Positions 10,705 to 27,275 of a DNA stretch of 64,000 bases are shown in pieces; position 1 is the first letter of the stretch, and every line of letters starts with the position of its first letter. This DNA comes from Betaproteobacteria bacterium (GTDB lineage Bacteria; Pseudomonadota; Gammaproteobacteria; Burkholderiales; SG8-41). The notes under the pieces are model-generated. The model worked only from the letters and a program-made list of their open reading frames with translations, had not been told where the DNA came from and did not search any database. The stretch lies in NCBI GenBank assembly GCA_025363435.1, contig JANYDY010000051.1:31904-95903 (forward strand), written 5' to 3'. The position numbers were made by a program, and so were the translations under genes.

Positions 10705-12069
10705 ATGAACCTGCTTACCACAATTGCGGCTTTTGTTTTCGCGCTCGGAACCTTGATCGTCATCCACGAGTTCGGTCATTACCTGGTGGCTCGCTGGTGC
10801 GGTGTCAAAGTGCTGCGGTTTTCGCTCGGTTTCGGCCGTCCTTTGTTGTGCGTGACGCGCGGGCGTGATCGTACCGAATGGGTGATCGCGGCATTCCCGC
10901 TAGGCGGCTACGTCAAAATGCTCGATGAACGGGAAGGCGAGGTCGCGCCGGAAGATCTGCCGCGCGCATTTAACCGGCAATCAGTAACACGACGTTTCCT
11001 GATTGTGCTGGCGGGGCCGGTGGCAAATTTCCTGCTCGCGATCGCGCTTTACTGGGTTGTTTTTGTCAGCGGCATACCCGGCATCCGGCCGGTCATCGGC
11101 GCGATCGTGCCGGATTCGCCTGCGGCGCACGCGCAGCTGGCCAGCGGCGACATCATCGTCAAAATCGGCTCGCAGCCGGTGGCTACGTGGCAGGATGCAC
11201 GCTGGCATCTGCTCAAATTCGCCGTTGACCGCCGGCCGGTCTCGCTGGAAGTGCATAACGAGCGCGGTGAAATCTACTGGCGAAATCTGGATTTGTCCGG
11301 CCTTAAACCCGAGGCGTTCGACGGTGATTTTCTGCGCGCGCTGGGATTTGCACGAATGCAGCCGCCGCTGCCGCCAATGATTGGCCGCCTGCTTCCGGGC
11401 GGTGCCGGTGAACGCGCGGGATTGCTAGCGGAAGATCTGGTCATCGCCGTTGACCGGGTTGCAATCGCGCGCTGGGATCAACTGGTGAGTGTTATCTATT
11501 CGAGTCCGGGAAAACGCCTCTCGTTTGAAATAAAACGCGGCGAACAGATACTCGAAATAGCGGTGACCCCCGACCCGATACTGGAAAAGTCGGTCAGCAT
11601 CGGGCGCATAGGCGCAACACCGCATATCGACCGCAATGCGATGCAAAAATACATGGTCGAAGTTCGTTATGGCGTGCTGGAAAGTGTGCCCAAGGCGCTC
11701 GAGCGCACCTGGGATACGTCAGTATTCAGCCTGCAAATGCTCGGTAAAATGATGGTCGGCGAAATCTCGTTGAAGAACCTGAGCGGGCCGATTACGATTG
11801 CCGACTACGCCGGACAATCCGCCCAGGTCGGCTGGATTTCCTATGTCGTATTTCTGGCCCTCATCAGCATCAGTCTGGGCGTGCTAAACCTGCTGCCCAT
11901 CCCCTTATTGGATGGGGGGCATTTGATGTATTATATGCTTGAAATTTTTAAGGGAAGTCCGCTTTCCGAGAAGACGATGGCGATCGGCCAGCAGATCGGA
12001 ATGGCGCTGCTGCTGGTATTGATGGTGTTTGCGATCTACAACGACATTACGCGACTGGTGAACGGCTGA
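10705..12069 (+). CDS. rseP: RIP zinc metalloprotease RseP
   Basis: Site-2 intramembrane protease that cuts anti-sigma factor RseA during envelope stress and clears signal peptides. The zinc motif HEFGH lies in the first membrane helix (TLIVIHEFGHYLVARWCGV), and the second ligand motif LLDGGH lies near the C-terminus. Two PDZ domains lie between. I start at ATG 10705 (454 residues); an ATG at 10654 would overlap dxr. Its likely substrate, RseA, is encoded about 37 kb downstream in this window (47418). Confidence 0.97.
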   Translation: MNLLTTIAAFVFALGTLIVIHEFGHYLVARWCGVKVLRFSLGFGRPLLCVTRGRDRTEWVIAAFPLGGYVKMLDEREGEVAPEDLPRAFNRQSVTRRFLIVLAGPVANFLLAIALYWVVFVSGIPGIRPVIGAIVPDSPAAHAQLASGDIIVKIGSQPVATWQDARWHLLKFAVDRRPVSLEVHNERGEIYWRNLDLSGLKPEAFDGDFLRALGFARMQPPLPPMIGRLLPGGAGERAGLLAEDLVIAVDRVAIARWDQLVSVIYSSPGKRLSFEIKRGEQILEIAVTPDPILEKSVSIGRIGATPHIDRNAMQKYMVEVRYGVLESVPKALERTWDTSVFSLQMLGKMMVGEISLKNLSGPITIADYAGQSAQVGWISYVVFLALISISLGVLNLLPIPLLDGGHLMYYMLEIFKGSPLSEKTMAIGQQIGMALLLVLMVFAIYNDITRLVNG

Positions 12070-12070
12070 C

Positions 12071-14347
12071 ATGAACTTGGGCAAGCGACTGGCGGTACTC
12101 ATAATCGGCTTGATAGCGGCGCTGAACGCCTGCGCTTTTGACCCGTTTGTCGTCAAGGACATCAGGGTCGAAGGCATTCAGCGCGTCGAGGCCGGTACCG
12201 TGTTCAGCTACCTTCCGGTGAAGGTCGGCGACACCATGACCGATGAAAAAGCCTCGCAGGCAATTCGTTCGTTGTTCGCTACCGGTTTTTTCAAAGACGT
12301 CAGCCTCGAAGTCGACAGCGGGGTTCTGATCATCATTATTCAGGAGCGGCCTTCGGTCGCCCAGATTGATATCAACGGGGCCAAAGAATTCAACAAAACC
12401 GACCTGTTGAAGGGTTTGCGCGCCATGGGGCTTGCTGAAGGCCTGATTTTTGACCGCGGGTTGCTCGACAAGGCAGAACAGGAACTCAAACGTCAGTACG
12501 TAAGCCGTGGCAAGTATGCAGCGCAAATTACGACCACGGCGACGCCGCTGGAACGAAATCGTGTGGCCGTGCGCTTCGATATCGTCGAGGGCGATGTTGC
12601 GAAAATCCGCCAGATCAGCATTATTGGCAACAAATTATTCAAGGAATCGGACTTGCTTGGCAATTTCAAGCTGCGCACACCCGGATTAATGACTTGGTAC
12701 ACCAAGGACGACCAGTACTCCAAACAGAAGCTGGCGGGTGATATCGAGGCGTTGAAATCCTATTATCTCGATCGCGGTTACCTCGAATTCAACGTTGACT
12801 CGACCCAGGTCTCGATCACGCCCGACAAAAAGGACGTTTATATTTCAATCGGTGTTACGGAAGGTCCGCAGTTTTCCGTGTCGAATGTGAATGTGTCCGG
12901 CGACATGCTGCTGCTGCCGCGCGAAGAAGCGCTGAAGCTGGTGCAACTCAAGGCAGGGGACATTTTCTCGCGCGCCAAATTGACTGAATCGACCAAAGCG
13001 ATCAGCGACCGTCTCGGCAACGATGGTTATGCTTTTGCCAACGTTAATGCGGTGCCGGATATAGACCGCGAAAAGCGCAGCGTTTCGTTTACTTTGGTCA
13101 TCGATCCGGGTCGTCGTGTTTACGTACGAAGAATCAACGTCGCCGGCAATACCAAAACGCGCGACGAGGTAATTCGGCGCGAAATGCGGCAACTCGAAGG
13201 CGGCTGGTATTCGGCGGATAAAATTACGAAATCGAAACAGCGCGTAGACCGGCTTGGATACTTCAACGATGTGAGTGTTGAAACGCCTTCGGTCGCCGGC
13301 ACTGCGGACCAGGTCGATGTCAATCTGAGCGTCGTCGAAAAGCCGACCGGCAACATCATGCTGGGCGCCGGTTATGGCAGCACGGAAGGCTTGGTGCTTA
13401 GCGGCGGCGTTGCGCAGCAAAACGTGTTCGGCACCGGAAATTATCTTGGCGTGCAGGTCAATACCAGCAAGGTCAACACGGTTTATTCGCTGTCCTTTAC
13501 CCAACCGTACTGGACCGTCGACGGAGTAAGCCGCGGTTTCGACATCTACAAGCGCAATTCCGATCCGTCAGCGATCGGCGCGGGTTTGTACCGCACAAAA
13601 ACTCTTGGCGCCAATGGCAGAATAGGCGTGCCGTTTACCGATATCGACAATCTCACGCTCGGCCTGGGCTACGAAGAAACGAACATCACGACTTTCGTCG
13701 ACAGCCCGGCGCGTATCCTGGCCTATGTAACGACATTTGGCAGCGCCAATACGACGATACCGGCGACACTTTCCTGGAACCGCGATACGCGCGACAGTGC
13801 CATCTATACAACCAAGGGCGGCACCCAGCGCGGCATACTGGAGACAGGAATACCCGGTGGCTCGCTGCGCTACTACAAACTCGGCTACCAGAATCAACGC
13901 TACTTCCCGCTCAGTTCCAAATTTACGCTTTATCTGAATGGAGAAGCCGGCTACGGCGCCGGACTGGATGGTCGGCCGTTGCCGTTTTTCAAGAATTACT
14001 ATCTGGGCGGCGTCACATCGGTGCGGGGCTTTTCGACCTCAACGATCGGCCCGAAATACAGCGACGGTTCAGCCGTTGGCGGCAGCAAAAAAATTCTGGG
14101 TAATGCCGAGATATTGTTCCCGGTACCCGGCATGACAAATGACAAATCAATTCGGCTGAGCGCGTTTGTCGACACCGGCCTGGTAGGCGAGTCATATACA
14201 TTTGCCGACCTTCGCGCATCGGCCGGTCTGGGCATAACCTGGGTCTCGCCGTTCGGTCCGATCAAGATCAGCGTCGCCAATGCGTTTCGCAAGCAGCCCG
14301 GCGATTCCACACAGAAACTCCAGTTTACTTTCGGACAACAGTTTTAA
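12071..14347 (+). CDS. bamA: Outer membrane protein assembly factor BamA
   Basis: Central component of the BAM complex that folds beta-barrel proteins into the outer membrane. The 758-residue product has a signal peptide ending around NACAF, five POTRA domains (about 25-420, with repeats such as VKDIRVEGIQRVEAGTVF and VRRINVAGNTKTRDEVIRR) and a C-terminal barrel. The barrel has the conserved loop motif SVRGF (GGVTSVRGFSTSTIGP) and ends with the aromatic QFTFGQQF signal. It starts one base after rseP and precedes the chaperone gene skp. Confidence 0.98.
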   Translation: MNLGKRLAVLIIGLIAALNACAFDPFVVKDIRVEGIQRVEAGTVFSYLPVKVGDTMTDEKASQAIRSLFATGFFKDVSLEVDSGVLIIIIQERPSVAQIDINGAKEFNKTDLLKGLRAMGLAEGLIFDRGLLDKAEQELKRQYVSRGKYAAQITTTATPLERNRVAVRFDIVEGDVAKIRQISIIGNKLFKESDLLGNFKLRTPGLMTWYTKDDQYSKQKLAGDIEALKSYYLDRGYLEFNVDSTQVSITPDKKDVYISIGVTEGPQFSVSNVNVSGDMLLLPREEALKLVQLKAGDIFSRAKLTESTKAISDRLGNDGYAFANVNAVPDIDREKRSVSFTLVIDPGRRVYVRRINVAGNTKTRDEVIRREMRQLEGGWYSADKITKSKQRVDRLGYFNDVSVETPSVAGTADQVDVNLSVVEKPTGNIMLGAGYGSTEGLVLSGGVAQQNVFGTGNYLGVQVNTSKVNTVYSLSFTQPYWTVDGVSRGFDIYKRNSDPSAIGAGLYRTKTLGANGRIGVPFTDIDNLTLGLGYEETNITTFVDSPARILAYVTTFGSANTTIPATLSWNRDTRDSAIYTTKGGTQRGILETGIPGGSLRYYKLGYQNQRYFPLSSKFTLYLNGEAGYGAGLDGRPLPFFKNYYLGGVTSVRGFSTSTIGPKYSDGSAVGGSKKILGNAEILFPVPGMTNDKSIRLSAFVDTGLVGESYTFADLRASAGLGITWVSPFGPIKISVANAFRKQPGDSTQKLQFTFGQQF

Positions 14348-14401
14348 TACCGCGCCAGACAAATACTGGCGGCACGACAGAACCAAAGCAAGGAGAGCAA
14401 C

Positions 14402-14911
14402 TTGAATAAACCGGCTATCTGGGCACTTTTTAGTCTGCTAGTTGGCATTCTTGTCAGCACGGCAGGCTCGGCGGCTGATTTGAAAGTCGGATTTATCGAT
14501 GCGGAACGGATCAACCGTGAGTCGGTTCCGGCTGAGCGCGCAACCAAGAAGCTGGAAAAAGAATTTGCGCCGCGTGAGCAGGAATTGCGCAAGCTGGAAC
14601 AGCAGATCAAGGCGCTGCAGGGACAGATCGAAAAAGACGGACTGACCATGAGCGAATCCGACCGGCGCAACAAGGAAACAGAGCTGGGCCGTCAGACCCG
14701 TGAATTTCAACGCCTGCAAAGAGAATTCCGCGAAGATCTGAATTTGCGTCGTAACGAAGAGCTTGCTGCGTTGTTTGAACGCGCCAACAAAGTCATTAAA
14801 CAGATTGCCGAAGCGGAGAAATTCGATTTGATCATTCAGGAAGCGGTCTACCGCAGCCCGCGGATCGACATTACGGAAAAGGTGTTGAAAGCGCTTGCCT
14901 CGGACAAATAA
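14402..14911 (+). CDS. skp: OmpH/Skp-family periplasmic chaperone
   Basis: Holds unfolded outer-membrane proteins in the periplasm for BamA. The 169-residue product starts at TTG 14402, with AGGAGA at 14391-14396. A signal peptide ends near AGSAA, followed by LKVGFIDAERI and a long charged heptad-rich coiled coil (about 50-130) typical of the Skp tentacles. Its position between bamA and lpxD is the standard context. The 3' end lies near an alternative upstream start of lpxD. Confidence 0.93.
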   Translation: MNKPAIWALFSLLVGILVSTAGSAADLKVGFIDAERINRESVPAERATKKLEKEFAPREQELRKLEQQIKALQGQIEKDGLTMSESDRRNKETELGRQTREFQRLQREFREDLNLRRNEELAALFERANKVIKQIAEAEKFDLIIQEAVYRSPRIDITEKVLKALASDK

Positions 14912-14975
14912 GTCTCCGTCCGGAAACGTATCGGTCAAACGGAGCGCCGGCGTCAGCGCGCTGCCGGAGCAAATT

Positions 14976-16022
14976 TTGGAAAAGCGCAAAGCATATACTC
15001 TCGGTCAGATTGTCCGGCAGCTCGGCGGAGAGTTAATCGGCGACGCCCGCATCCGCATTCACCAGGTCGCCGCACTCGAATCAGCGCAGGCCGGAAACAT
15101 TTCCTTTCTGGTGCAGGCGCGCTATATCGCGCAACTCAAAAACACCGCCGCATCGGCAGTCATAATGGGGTTGGAATCACGGGATGCCACGGCGCTGCCG
15201 CGTATCCTGTGCAAAAACCCCCATGCGTATTACGCAGCAGTGGCCGGCTTGTTGAATCCCCCCGCGCAGGAACGGCCCGGCATACATAAATCGGCGGTCG
15301 TCGACAAATCTGCGCGCGTCGCAAAAACCGCCCATGTCGGCCCCTGCGCGGTCATCGCGAAGGGCGCGCGCATCGGTGCCAATTGCATCGTCGGCGCCGG
15401 TTGTTTCGTCGGCAAAGACAGCAGCATAGGCGCAGATACGCGCCTCTATGCCAACGTCACGATTTATCAGAATTGCCGGCTTGGCGATCGCTGCATCGTG
15501 CACGCCGGCGTGGTTATCGGTGCCGATGGATTCGGCATCGCCAAAGACGGTGCGATCTGGAAGAAGATACCGCAGATCGGCGGTGTCACGATCGGTGACG
15601 ACGTTGAGGTCGGCGCTAATACCACGATTGATCGCGGCGCGCTCGACGACACGTTGATCGGCAACGGTGTCAAACTGGATAATCAGATTCAGATCGCTCA
15701 CAACGTGTCGATCGGCGACAATACCGCCATCGCCGCCTGCGTCGGCATTGCCGGCAGCGCAAAAATCGGCAAAAACTGTGCGTTGGGCGGCGCTTCGATG
15801 ATTTACGGCCACATCACGATTGCCGATAATGTCAGCGTATCGGCCGGCACGCTGATCATGAAGTCGCTCGAGGAACCCGGTACTTACACCGGCGTATTTC
15901 CGTTCTCGAGTCATCAACGCTGGCTCAAGAACGCAACACATTTGCGCCAGCTCGACGAATTGGTCAAACGGGTGCGGGTACTCGAAAGCCGGTCGGGAAA
16001 AACAGGGAAAGAACAGCCATGA
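14976..16022 (+). CDS. lpxD: UDP-3-O-(3-hydroxyacyl)glucosamine N-acyltransferase
   Basis: Third step of lipid A synthesis; adds the second hydroxyacyl chain. The product has an N-terminal uridine-binding domain ([17 protein letters not shown]) and a left-handed beta-helix of hexapeptide repeats, ending in a C-terminal helix. The catalytic His is in [16 protein letters not shown] prefer TTG 14976 (348 residues, [11 protein letters not shown]): GGAG at 14966-14969 lies six bases upstream and the length fits the family. An earlier TTG at 14895 would overlap skp and add 27 residues. The stop overlaps fabZ as ATGA. Confidence 0.95.
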   Translation: MEKRKAYTLGQIVRQLGGELIGDARIRIHQVAALESAQAGNISFLVQARYIAQLKNTAASAVIMGLESRDATALPRILCKNPHAYYAAVAGLLNPPAQERPGIHKSAVVDKSARVAKTAHVGPCAVIAKGARIGANCIVGAGCFVGKDSSIGADTRLYANVTIYQNCRLGDRCIVHAGVVIGADGFGIAKDGAIWKKIPQIGGVTIGDDVEVGANTTIDRGALDDTLIGNGVKLDNQIQIAHNVSIGDNTAIAACVGIAGSAKIGKNCALGGASMIYGHITIADNVSVSAGTLIMKSLEEPGTYTGVFPFSSHQRWLKNATHLRQLDELVKRVRVLESRSGKTGKEQP

Positions 16023-16477
16023 GCGGTATGGACATACATCAGATACTGCAGTTTCTGCCGCATCGCTACCCGTTTCTGCTGGTAGACCGCGTGCTTTCGT
16101 ACGAGCCCGGCAAAAAAATCGTTGCCTTGAAAAATGTGACGATAAACGAACATTTTTTTGCCGGTCACTTTCCGCACCACCCGGTGATGCCCGGCGTCTT
16201 GATTATTGAAGCGCTCGCGCAAGCCGCCGCTATCCTGACCTTCAAAACCCATGATCGCAAGGCCGACGATAATTCGGTCTATTATTTTGTTGGCATTGAC
16301 AAAGCGCGATTCAAACGCCCGGTAACGCCCGGTGACGCGCTCGAACTGCATGTCGAGATCAAGCGTTTCGCCCGCGGTATCTGGTGGTTTTCGGCGCAGG
16401 CGATGGTCGGCGACCAGCTAGCTACCGAAGCAGAGCTGATGTGCACCTTGCGCACCATCGAAAACAAAGCGGAATAG
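16019..16477 (+). CDS. fabZ: 3-hydroxyacyl-ACP dehydratase FabZ
   Basis: Dehydrates 3-hydroxyacyl-ACP in fatty acid elongation. The 152-residue hotdog-fold protein has [17 protein letters not shown] at the N-terminus and the catalytic His in [20 protein letters not shown] with Glu in the same helix. It overlaps lpxD by four bases (ATGA). Sitting between lpxD and lpxA, it shares the 3-hydroxyacyl-ACP pool with lipid A synthesis, a grouping found in most Gram-negative genomes. Confidence 0.98.
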   Translation: MSGMDIHQILQFLPHRYPFLLVDRVLSYEPGKKIVALKNVTINEHFFAGHFPHHPVMPGVLIIEALAQAAAILTFKTHDRKADDNSVYYFVGIDKARFKRPVTPGDALELHVEIKRFARGIWWFSAQAMVGDQLATEAELMCTLRTIENKAE

Positions 16478-16483
16478 CGGCGC

Positions 16484-17266
16484 ATGTCTGTCACCAGAAT
16501 TCACTCGACCGCGATCGTCGAGCCCGGCGCCAAGTTGGCTGCAGACGTGGAGATCGGCCCATATGCGGTGATAGGCGCCAATGTCGAAATCGGCGCCGGC
16601 ACCCGCATCGGCGCGCATACCGTGATTGCCGGCCACACCAGCATCGGTAAAAATAACGAAATTTTCCAGTTCGCATCCCTCGGCGCAGCGCCGCAGGACA
16701 AGAAATATGCGGGAGAACCGACGCGTCTTGAAATAGGCGACCACAATACCATACGTGAATTCTGCACCTTCAATGTCGGCACCGTGCAGGATGCGGGCGC
16801 AACGCGCCTCGGCAATGACAACTGGATGATGGCATACGTGCATCTGGCCCACGATTGCCAGATCGGCAACCACACGATCTTTGCCAACAATTCACAACTG
16901 GCAGGGCATGTGCATGTCGCCGACCATGCGATTCTTGGCGGTTTCACGGCAGTGCATCAATTCTGTCGTATCGGCTCGCACAGCATTACCGCCATCGGCA
17001 CTGTTGTTCTGCAGGATATCCCGCCGTTCGTCACCGCCTCGGGCAATACCGCGCAACCCTATGGCATTAACAGCGAAGGGCTCAAGCGTCGCGGATTTTC
17101 CGCTGATGCGATTATAAGAATTAAAAGAGCTTATAAAACATTATACAAATCCGGCCTCGGCCTCGACGACGCCCGGCGCGAAATTACCGCAATGGTTGGC
17201 GAATGTCCGCAACTGCAACTGCTGATCGATTTTCTAGGCGCCTCCACTCGTGGCATCATCCGCTGA
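16484..17266 (+). CDS. lpxA: UDP-N-acetylglucosamine acyltransferase
   Basis: First step of lipid A synthesis. The 260-residue product is a left-handed beta-helix with many hexapeptide repeats. The catalytic His lies in WMMAYVHLAHDCQIGNHT, and the conserved C-terminal ALxxAY-like helical region follows GINSEGLKRRGFS. It starts six bases after fabZ. Its 3' end is overlapped by the GTG start of lpxB by 17 bases, giving a compact lpxD-fabZ-lpxA-lpxB cluster. Confidence 0.98.
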   Translation: MSVTRIHSTAIVEPGAKLAADVEIGPYAVIGANVEIGAGTRIGAHTVIAGHTSIGKNNEIFQFASLGAAPQDKKYAGEPTRLEIGDHNTIREFCTFNVGTVQDAGATRLGNDNWMMAYVHLAHDCQIGNHTIFANNSQLAGHVHVADHAILGGFTAVHQFCRIGSHSITAIGTVVLQDIPPFVTASGNTAQPYGINSEGLKRRGFSADAIIRIKRAYKTLYKSGLGLDDARREITAMVGECPQLQLLIDFLGASTRGIIR

Positions 17267-18434
17267 AGGGCCGGCGCCAACTACGATCGGCATCGTCGCC
17301 GGCGAAACCTCAGGTGACCTGCTCGGCAGCCAGTTGATAGCGGCGCTGCGCCGGCTCATCCCTGCAGTCCAGTTCCAGGGAATCGGCGGTCCGCGCATGG
17401 AAGCCGCCGGCATGGACGTCTGGTATCCGCTGGAAAAACTTGCGGTGCGCGGTTATGTCGAGGTGCTGCGCAACTTTGCCGAGATCATCGGCATTCGGCG
17501 CAAGCTGAAGCAGCGTTTTTCCCGTCGGCCGCCCGAGCTGTTCATCGGCATAGACGCACCGGATTTCAATCTGTCGCTGGAGGCGCATCTCAAGCGTATC
17601 GGTGTGCCGACCGTGCATTACGTCAGCCCTGCGATCTGGATGTGGCGCCGCGAACGCCTGCCGAAAATAAAACGGGCGGTCAGCAAAATCCTCACGCTCT
17701 TTCCGTTTGAAGCCAGGCTATATGAAAACGCGGGCGTCGCTGCCGACTTTGTCGGTCATCCGCTGAACGATATGCTCGATGCCGTACCGCGCGGCAAGGC
17801 GGCGCGCGAGCAATTAAAACTGCCGCTGGAAATTCCCATTTTCACCCTGATGCCGGGCAGCCGCCGGAGTGAAATCGAGCACATGGCGGCCCTGTTCATA
17901 GAAACCGCAAGGGCGATTTCACGCCAGTTGCCGAAAGCGCAATTTCTGGTGCCGCTGGCAACGCGGGAAACGCGCGATATGTTCGAGACGGCGCTGTACC
18001 GCAACGACGCGGCCGAACTGCCGCTGACCATCATGTTCGGCCACGCGCACGAGGCGATGGCAGCCAGCGACGTGGTACTGCTTGCATCCGGTACTGCGAC
18101 ACTGGAAGCAGCGCTATTGGGCAAACCGATGGTGATTGCCTACCGCATGCCGGCCGCAAGTTACTGGCTGTTGAAGGGCAGGGGTTACCTGCCTTATTAC
18201 GGGTTGCCGAATATTCTATGCGAAAAATTTGTCGTGCCGGAATTCATTCAGGATGACGCGACCACCGGCAATCTGTCACAGGCCATGCTAAACCTCTATC
18301 GCGACGCTGTCGTGCGCGAACGGCTCGAACACAAATTTGAAGAGCTGCGCGCGAGTCTAGGTCATGGCGCCGCCGAGCAGGCGGCCCGCGCGGTCGTCGC
18401 CGTGCTTGAGAAAAATCGTGATCTGCGGCGTTGA
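17250..18434 (+). CDS. lpxB: Lipid-A-disaccharide synthase
   Basis: Glycosyltransferase (GT19) that condenses UDP-diacylglucosamine with lipid X. The 394-residue product has the N-terminal [16 protein letters not shown], then [27 protein letters not shown] and LLPGSR-like [12 protein letters not shown], and the C-terminal donor-site segment [22 protein letters not shown]. The GTG start at 17250 overlaps lpxA. The 3' end overlaps the start region of rnhB. Confidence 0.97.
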   Translation: MASSAEGPAPTTIGIVAGETSGDLLGSQLIAALRRLIPAVQFQGIGGPRMEAAGMDVWYPLEKLAVRGYVEVLRNFAEIIGIRRKLKQRFSRRPPELFIGIDAPDFNLSLEAHLKRIGVPTVHYVSPAIWMWRRERLPKIKRAVSKILTLFPFEARLYENAGVAADFVGHPLNDMLDAVPRGKAAREQLKLPLEIPIFTLMPGSRRSEIEHMAALFIETARAISRQLPKAQFLVPLATRETRDMFETALYRNDAAELPLTIMFGHAHEAMAASDVVLLASGTATLEAALLGKPMVIAYRMPAASYWLLKGRGYLPYYGLPNILCEKFVVPEFIQDDATTGNLSQAMLNLYRDAVVRERLEHKFEELRASLGHGAAEQAARAVVAVLEKNRDLRR

Positions 18435-18990
18435 CGAGGCCGGGCGCGGTCCGCTCGCCGGGCCGGTATACGCAGCGGCGGTGGTGCTGGGCAATTGGCA
18501 TGGCATCAGCGGCCTTGCCGACTCGAAGAAGCTCAGTGCCAAACGCCGCGAAACGCTTGCTGCACAAATAAAAATGCACGCCACCGCGTGGTTTGTCGCC
18601 AGCGCCACTGTTGAAGAAATCGACGAGATCAATATTTTGCAGGCAACCTTGCTTGCCATGCGGCGCGCGGTTGAAGGTCTGACCATCAAGCCGGATGAAG
18701 TGCTGGTCGATGGTCTGTTCGTGCCGAAAGTTAGCATGCGCGCACGCGCTATCGTACGCGGCGATGACAGCGTTGCAGAAATTTCCGCGGCATCAATTCT
18801 TGCCAAAACCTCCCGCGATGCGCATATGCTCGAATTGCATCAGCGCTTTCCGCAATACGGTTTCGACCGCCACAAAGGCTATCCGACCGCGGCGCATCTG
18901 GCAGCGTTGCGCGAAAACGGCGTTTCTATCGTGCACCGGCGTTCGTTCGCGCCGGTGCGGGCGCTCATGCGTGCCGGAAGTGCGCAGTGA
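18418..18990 (+). CDS. rnhB: Ribonuclease HII
   Basis: Removes RNA from RNA-DNA hybrids and misinserted ribonucleotides. Catalytic carboxylates are visible in [16 protein letters not shown] (Asp and Glu), VLVDGLF and [16 protein letters not shown] choose GTG 18418 (190 residues, [11 protein letters not shown]), seven bases after a GAG, overlapping the lpxB stop by 17 bases. TTG 18406 and ATG 18364 are further possible starts, but the latter adds an atypical arginine-rich tail. The stop overlaps the next gene as GTGA. Confidence 0.95.
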   Translation: MICGVDEAGRGPLAGPVYAAAVVLGNWHGISGLADSKKLSAKRRETLAAQIKMHATAWFVASATVEEIDEINILQATLLAMRRAVEGLTIKPDEVLVDGLFVPKVSMRARAIVRGDDSVAEISAASILAKTSRDAHMLELHQRFPQYGFDRHKGYPTAAHLAALRENGVSIVHRRSFAPVRALMRAGSAQ

Positions 18991-19775
18991 AGCACATCAG
19001 TTCAGCGGATAACGCGCAATACCGCAACCTGCTGAAGCTCGCGCAATCGTCACGCGAGCGGCGCAAGGCCGGTTTGTCGCTGCTGGACGGCGTGCATCTG
19101 GTTTCTGCCTACGGCGAACGCTTTGGCGCACCGATGGAGGTCGCGATCAGCGAATCGGCATTAGCGAATGCGGAAATCAGCGCGTTGCTCAAGTCTCTGC
19201 AGCCACTCTCGCCGCTGGTATTGCCGGATGGGTTGTTCGCGGCGATTTCGACCGTCGCAACGCCGACCGGCATCATCGCCTCGATCGCAACACCACGCGC
19301 ACCGGCGCTGCCAGCCAGCCTCGAAACCTGCCTGCTGCTCGAAGACATCCAGGACCCCGGCAATCTCGGTTCGATTTTGCGCAGCGCCGCCGGCGCCGGC
19401 ATCAAACATATCTGCCTGTCAAAAACCTCGGTGCACAGCTGGTCGCCACGCGTTCTGCGTGCGGGCATGGGCGCGCACTTCATGCTCGACATCCACGAGC
19501 AGTGCGACCTGGTTGAAATCGCGCGCGGTTTCTCCGGTCGCGTCATCGTCACGGTAAAAAACGCGCAGAAAAGCGTGTTCGAAACCGACCTGACCGGCAC
19601 GCTTGCAATGGTATTCGGCAATGAAGGCGCGGGCGTCTCGCCGGAATTGCAGGCGATTGCGCATGCAGCGGTAACGATCCCGATGCCGGGTGCTGTCGAA
19701 TCGCTCAACGTTGCCGCGGCGGCGGCGATCTGCCTGTTCGAGCGAGTGCGTCAGATCAAGAGCAGCGGCAACTGA
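18987..19775 (+). CDS. SpoU/TrmH-family RNA 2'-O-methyltransferase
   Basis: SPOUT methyltransferase of rRNA or tRNA. The 262-residue product has an N-terminal substrate-binding domain (about 1-100) and a C-terminal knot domain. The knot carries [20 protein letters not shown] (motif 1), [13 protein letters not shown] (motif 2) and [18 protein letters not shown] (motif 3). The GTG at 18987 overlaps the rnhB stop. It resembles RlmB/TsnR-type enzymes, but the target nucleotide cannot be assigned from sequence. It is convergent with ppsR, with 3 bases between stops. Confidence 0.92.
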   Translation: MKHISSADNAQYRNLLKLAQSSRERRKAGLSLLDGVHLVSAYGERFGAPMEVAISESALANAEISALLKSLQPLSPLVLPDGLFAAISTVATPTGIIASIATPRAPALPASLETCLLLEDIQDPGNLGSILRSAAGAGIKHICLSKTSVHSWSPRVLRAGMGAHFMLDIHEQCDLVEIARGFSGRVIVTVKNAQKSVFETDLTGTLAMVFGNEGAGVSPELQAIAHAAVTIPMPGAVESLNVAAAAAICLFERVRQIKSSGN

Positions 19776-19778
19776 AAA

Positions 19779-20603
19779 TCAGTAAATCCGCCGCACTAGT
19801 TTCGCTTCCTGCAATATAGTTGTCGCCAGTTCTTCCACCGACTTGCTGGTGGCATCGAGAAACGGAATGTTTTCCCGCCGCATCATCGCTTCGGCCTCGC
19901 GCACCTCGAATTCGCAATTGCTCAGCGTCGCGTAAGTGCTGCCGGGGCGACGCTCATTGCGGATCTGCTGCAGGCGCTCCGGCTTGATGGTCAGACCGTA
20001 AAGCTTCGCGCGCAGATTCTTCACCTGTCCCGGCAGCTGCTGGTTGGCGAAATCCTCGGGGATCAGCGGATAATTTGCCGCACGAATGCCGAACTGCATG
20101 GCGAGATACAAACAGGTGGGTGTTTTGCCGCAACGTGATACGCCGACCAGTATCACATCCGCCTCGCTTATTTCCCGTGTGCTCGCGCCGTCGTCGTGGC
20201 CGAGCGAATAATTCACCGCCTCGATGCGGTGATGGTAATTGGCAAAATCGTTGGCGCTGTGGGATTTTCCGACCGCGTGCAGGGCGGCTACGCCGAGTTC
20301 TTTTTCCATTGGTTTAATGAAAATTTCAAAACAATCGAGAAACAGGGCATTGGCCCTGGACACGACCACCGCAATGTCGGAATTGACCAGCGTGCTGAAG
20401 ATGAGCGGGCGCACGCCGTCGCCAGCGCCCTGGTCGTTGATTTGACGAATCGTCGCCTCGGCCTTGGCGACGGTATCGATAAAGGGCAGGGTGACCTCAT
20501 TAAACGCCACCATTTCGAACTGCGTCAGCAGGCTGTGGCCGAGCATCTCCGCGGTAATGCCGGTACGATCGGAAATAAAAAAGGCGCTGCGTTTTTGCGG
20601 CAT
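19779..20603 (-). CDS. ppsR: PEP synthase regulatory protein (kinase/pyrophosphorylase, DUF299)
   Basis: Controls PEP synthase by ADP-dependent phosphorylation and Pi-dependent dephosphorylation of a threonine next to its catalytic His. I start it at ATG 20603 (274 residues, [19 protein letters not shown]); the longer reading upstream is atypical. The family signatures [18 protein letters not shown] and the nucleotide-binding loop [15 protein letters not shown] are visible. It is divergent from ppsA, its target, which supports the assignment. Confidence 0.96.
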   Translation of the reverse strand: MPQKRSAFFISDRTGITAEMLGHSLLTQFEMVAFNEVTLPFIDTVAKAEATIRQINDQGAGDGVRPLIFSTLVNSDIAVVVSRANALFLDCFEIFIKPMEKELGVAALHAVGKSHSANDFANYHHRIEAVNYSLGHDDGASTREISEADVILVGVSRCGKTPTCLYLAMQFGIRAANYPLIPEDFANQQLPGQVKNLRAKLYGLTIKPERLQQIRNERRPGSTYATLSNCEFEVREAEAMMRRENIPFLDATSKSVEELATTILQEAKLVRRIY

Positions 20604-20631
20604 CGCAATGTTCCGTGGAGAGATAATCGGT

Positions 20632-20660
20632 AAAATAGCCGCTTTTGGTGCTTTGCACAA
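20632..20660 (-). promoter_or_regulatory. Candidate sigma-70 promoter for ppsR
   Basis: On the minus strand, TTGTGC (complement of 20655-20660) and TATTTT (complement of 20632-20637) are separated by exactly 17 bases in the 71-base gap between ppsR and ppsA. Both hexamers have mismatches, so this is only a candidate. No convincing opposing promoter for ppsA was seen in the gap. Confidence 0.35.
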
Positions 20661-20674
20661 TCGGTGGCCACAGG

Positions 20675-23062
<2,388 letters not shown>

Positions 23063-23086
23063 GTTGCCGCCGGCGGCCGATTTTCA

Positions 23087-23115
23087 TTGAGCCGCGCAGT
23101 TGTTTGGGCTAGAAT
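23087..23115 (+). promoter_or_regulatory. Sigma-70 promoter for pyrG
   Basis: TTGAGC at 23087-23092 and TAGAAT at 23110-23115 with a 17-base spacer. It lies in the 74-base gap after ppsA, and transcription would begin about 15 bases before the pyrG ATG, giving a very short leader. It probably drives pyrG-kdsA-eno-ftsB-folD. Confidence 0.6.
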
Positions 23116-23130
23116 ACGAAAACGGTATGA

Positions 23131-24807
<1,677 letters not shown>

Positions 24808-24815
24808 GCCTTGCC

Positions 24816-26956
<2,141 letters not shown>

Positions 26957-26967
26957 CGATTGCGGAC

Positions 26968-27267
26968 GTGAAATATCTGACGCTGGCGCTGGCAGCCTTG
27001 ATTGCACTGCTGCAATATCCGATGTGGCTCGGCAAGGGCGGCTGGTTGCGCGTCTGGGATACCGATCAGCAATTGCAGGCGCAATATGAAAAAAACCGCA
27101 AACTACAAGTACGCAATGTCGCACTCGATGCCGAAGTGCGCGACCTCAAGCAAGGCCTCGATGCAGTTGAAGAACGCGCGCGCAGCGAACTCGGCATGAT
27201 CCGCCAGGACGAAATGTTTTTTCAGGTCATGGACGAACGACGCAACAACGCGCCGCCGGCCAAATAA
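26968..27267 (+). CDS. ftsB: Cell division protein FtsB
   Basis: Small bitopic division protein that joins FtsL and FtsQ at the septum. From GTG 26968 the product is 99 residues: one N-terminal membrane segment ([19 protein letters not shown]), then a leucine-zipper-like coiled coil (about 30-75) and [17 protein letters not shown], which is the conserved FtsB/DivIC tail. The gene lies directly after eno, its standard place. The start is chosen because upstream frame sequence lies inside eno. Confidence 0.93.
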   Translation: MKYLTLALAALIALLQYPMWLGKGGWLRVWDTDQQLQAQYEKNRKLQVRNVALDAEVRDLKQGLDAVEERARSELGMIRQDEMFFQVMDERRNNAPPAK

Positions 27268-27275
27268 AATCCACG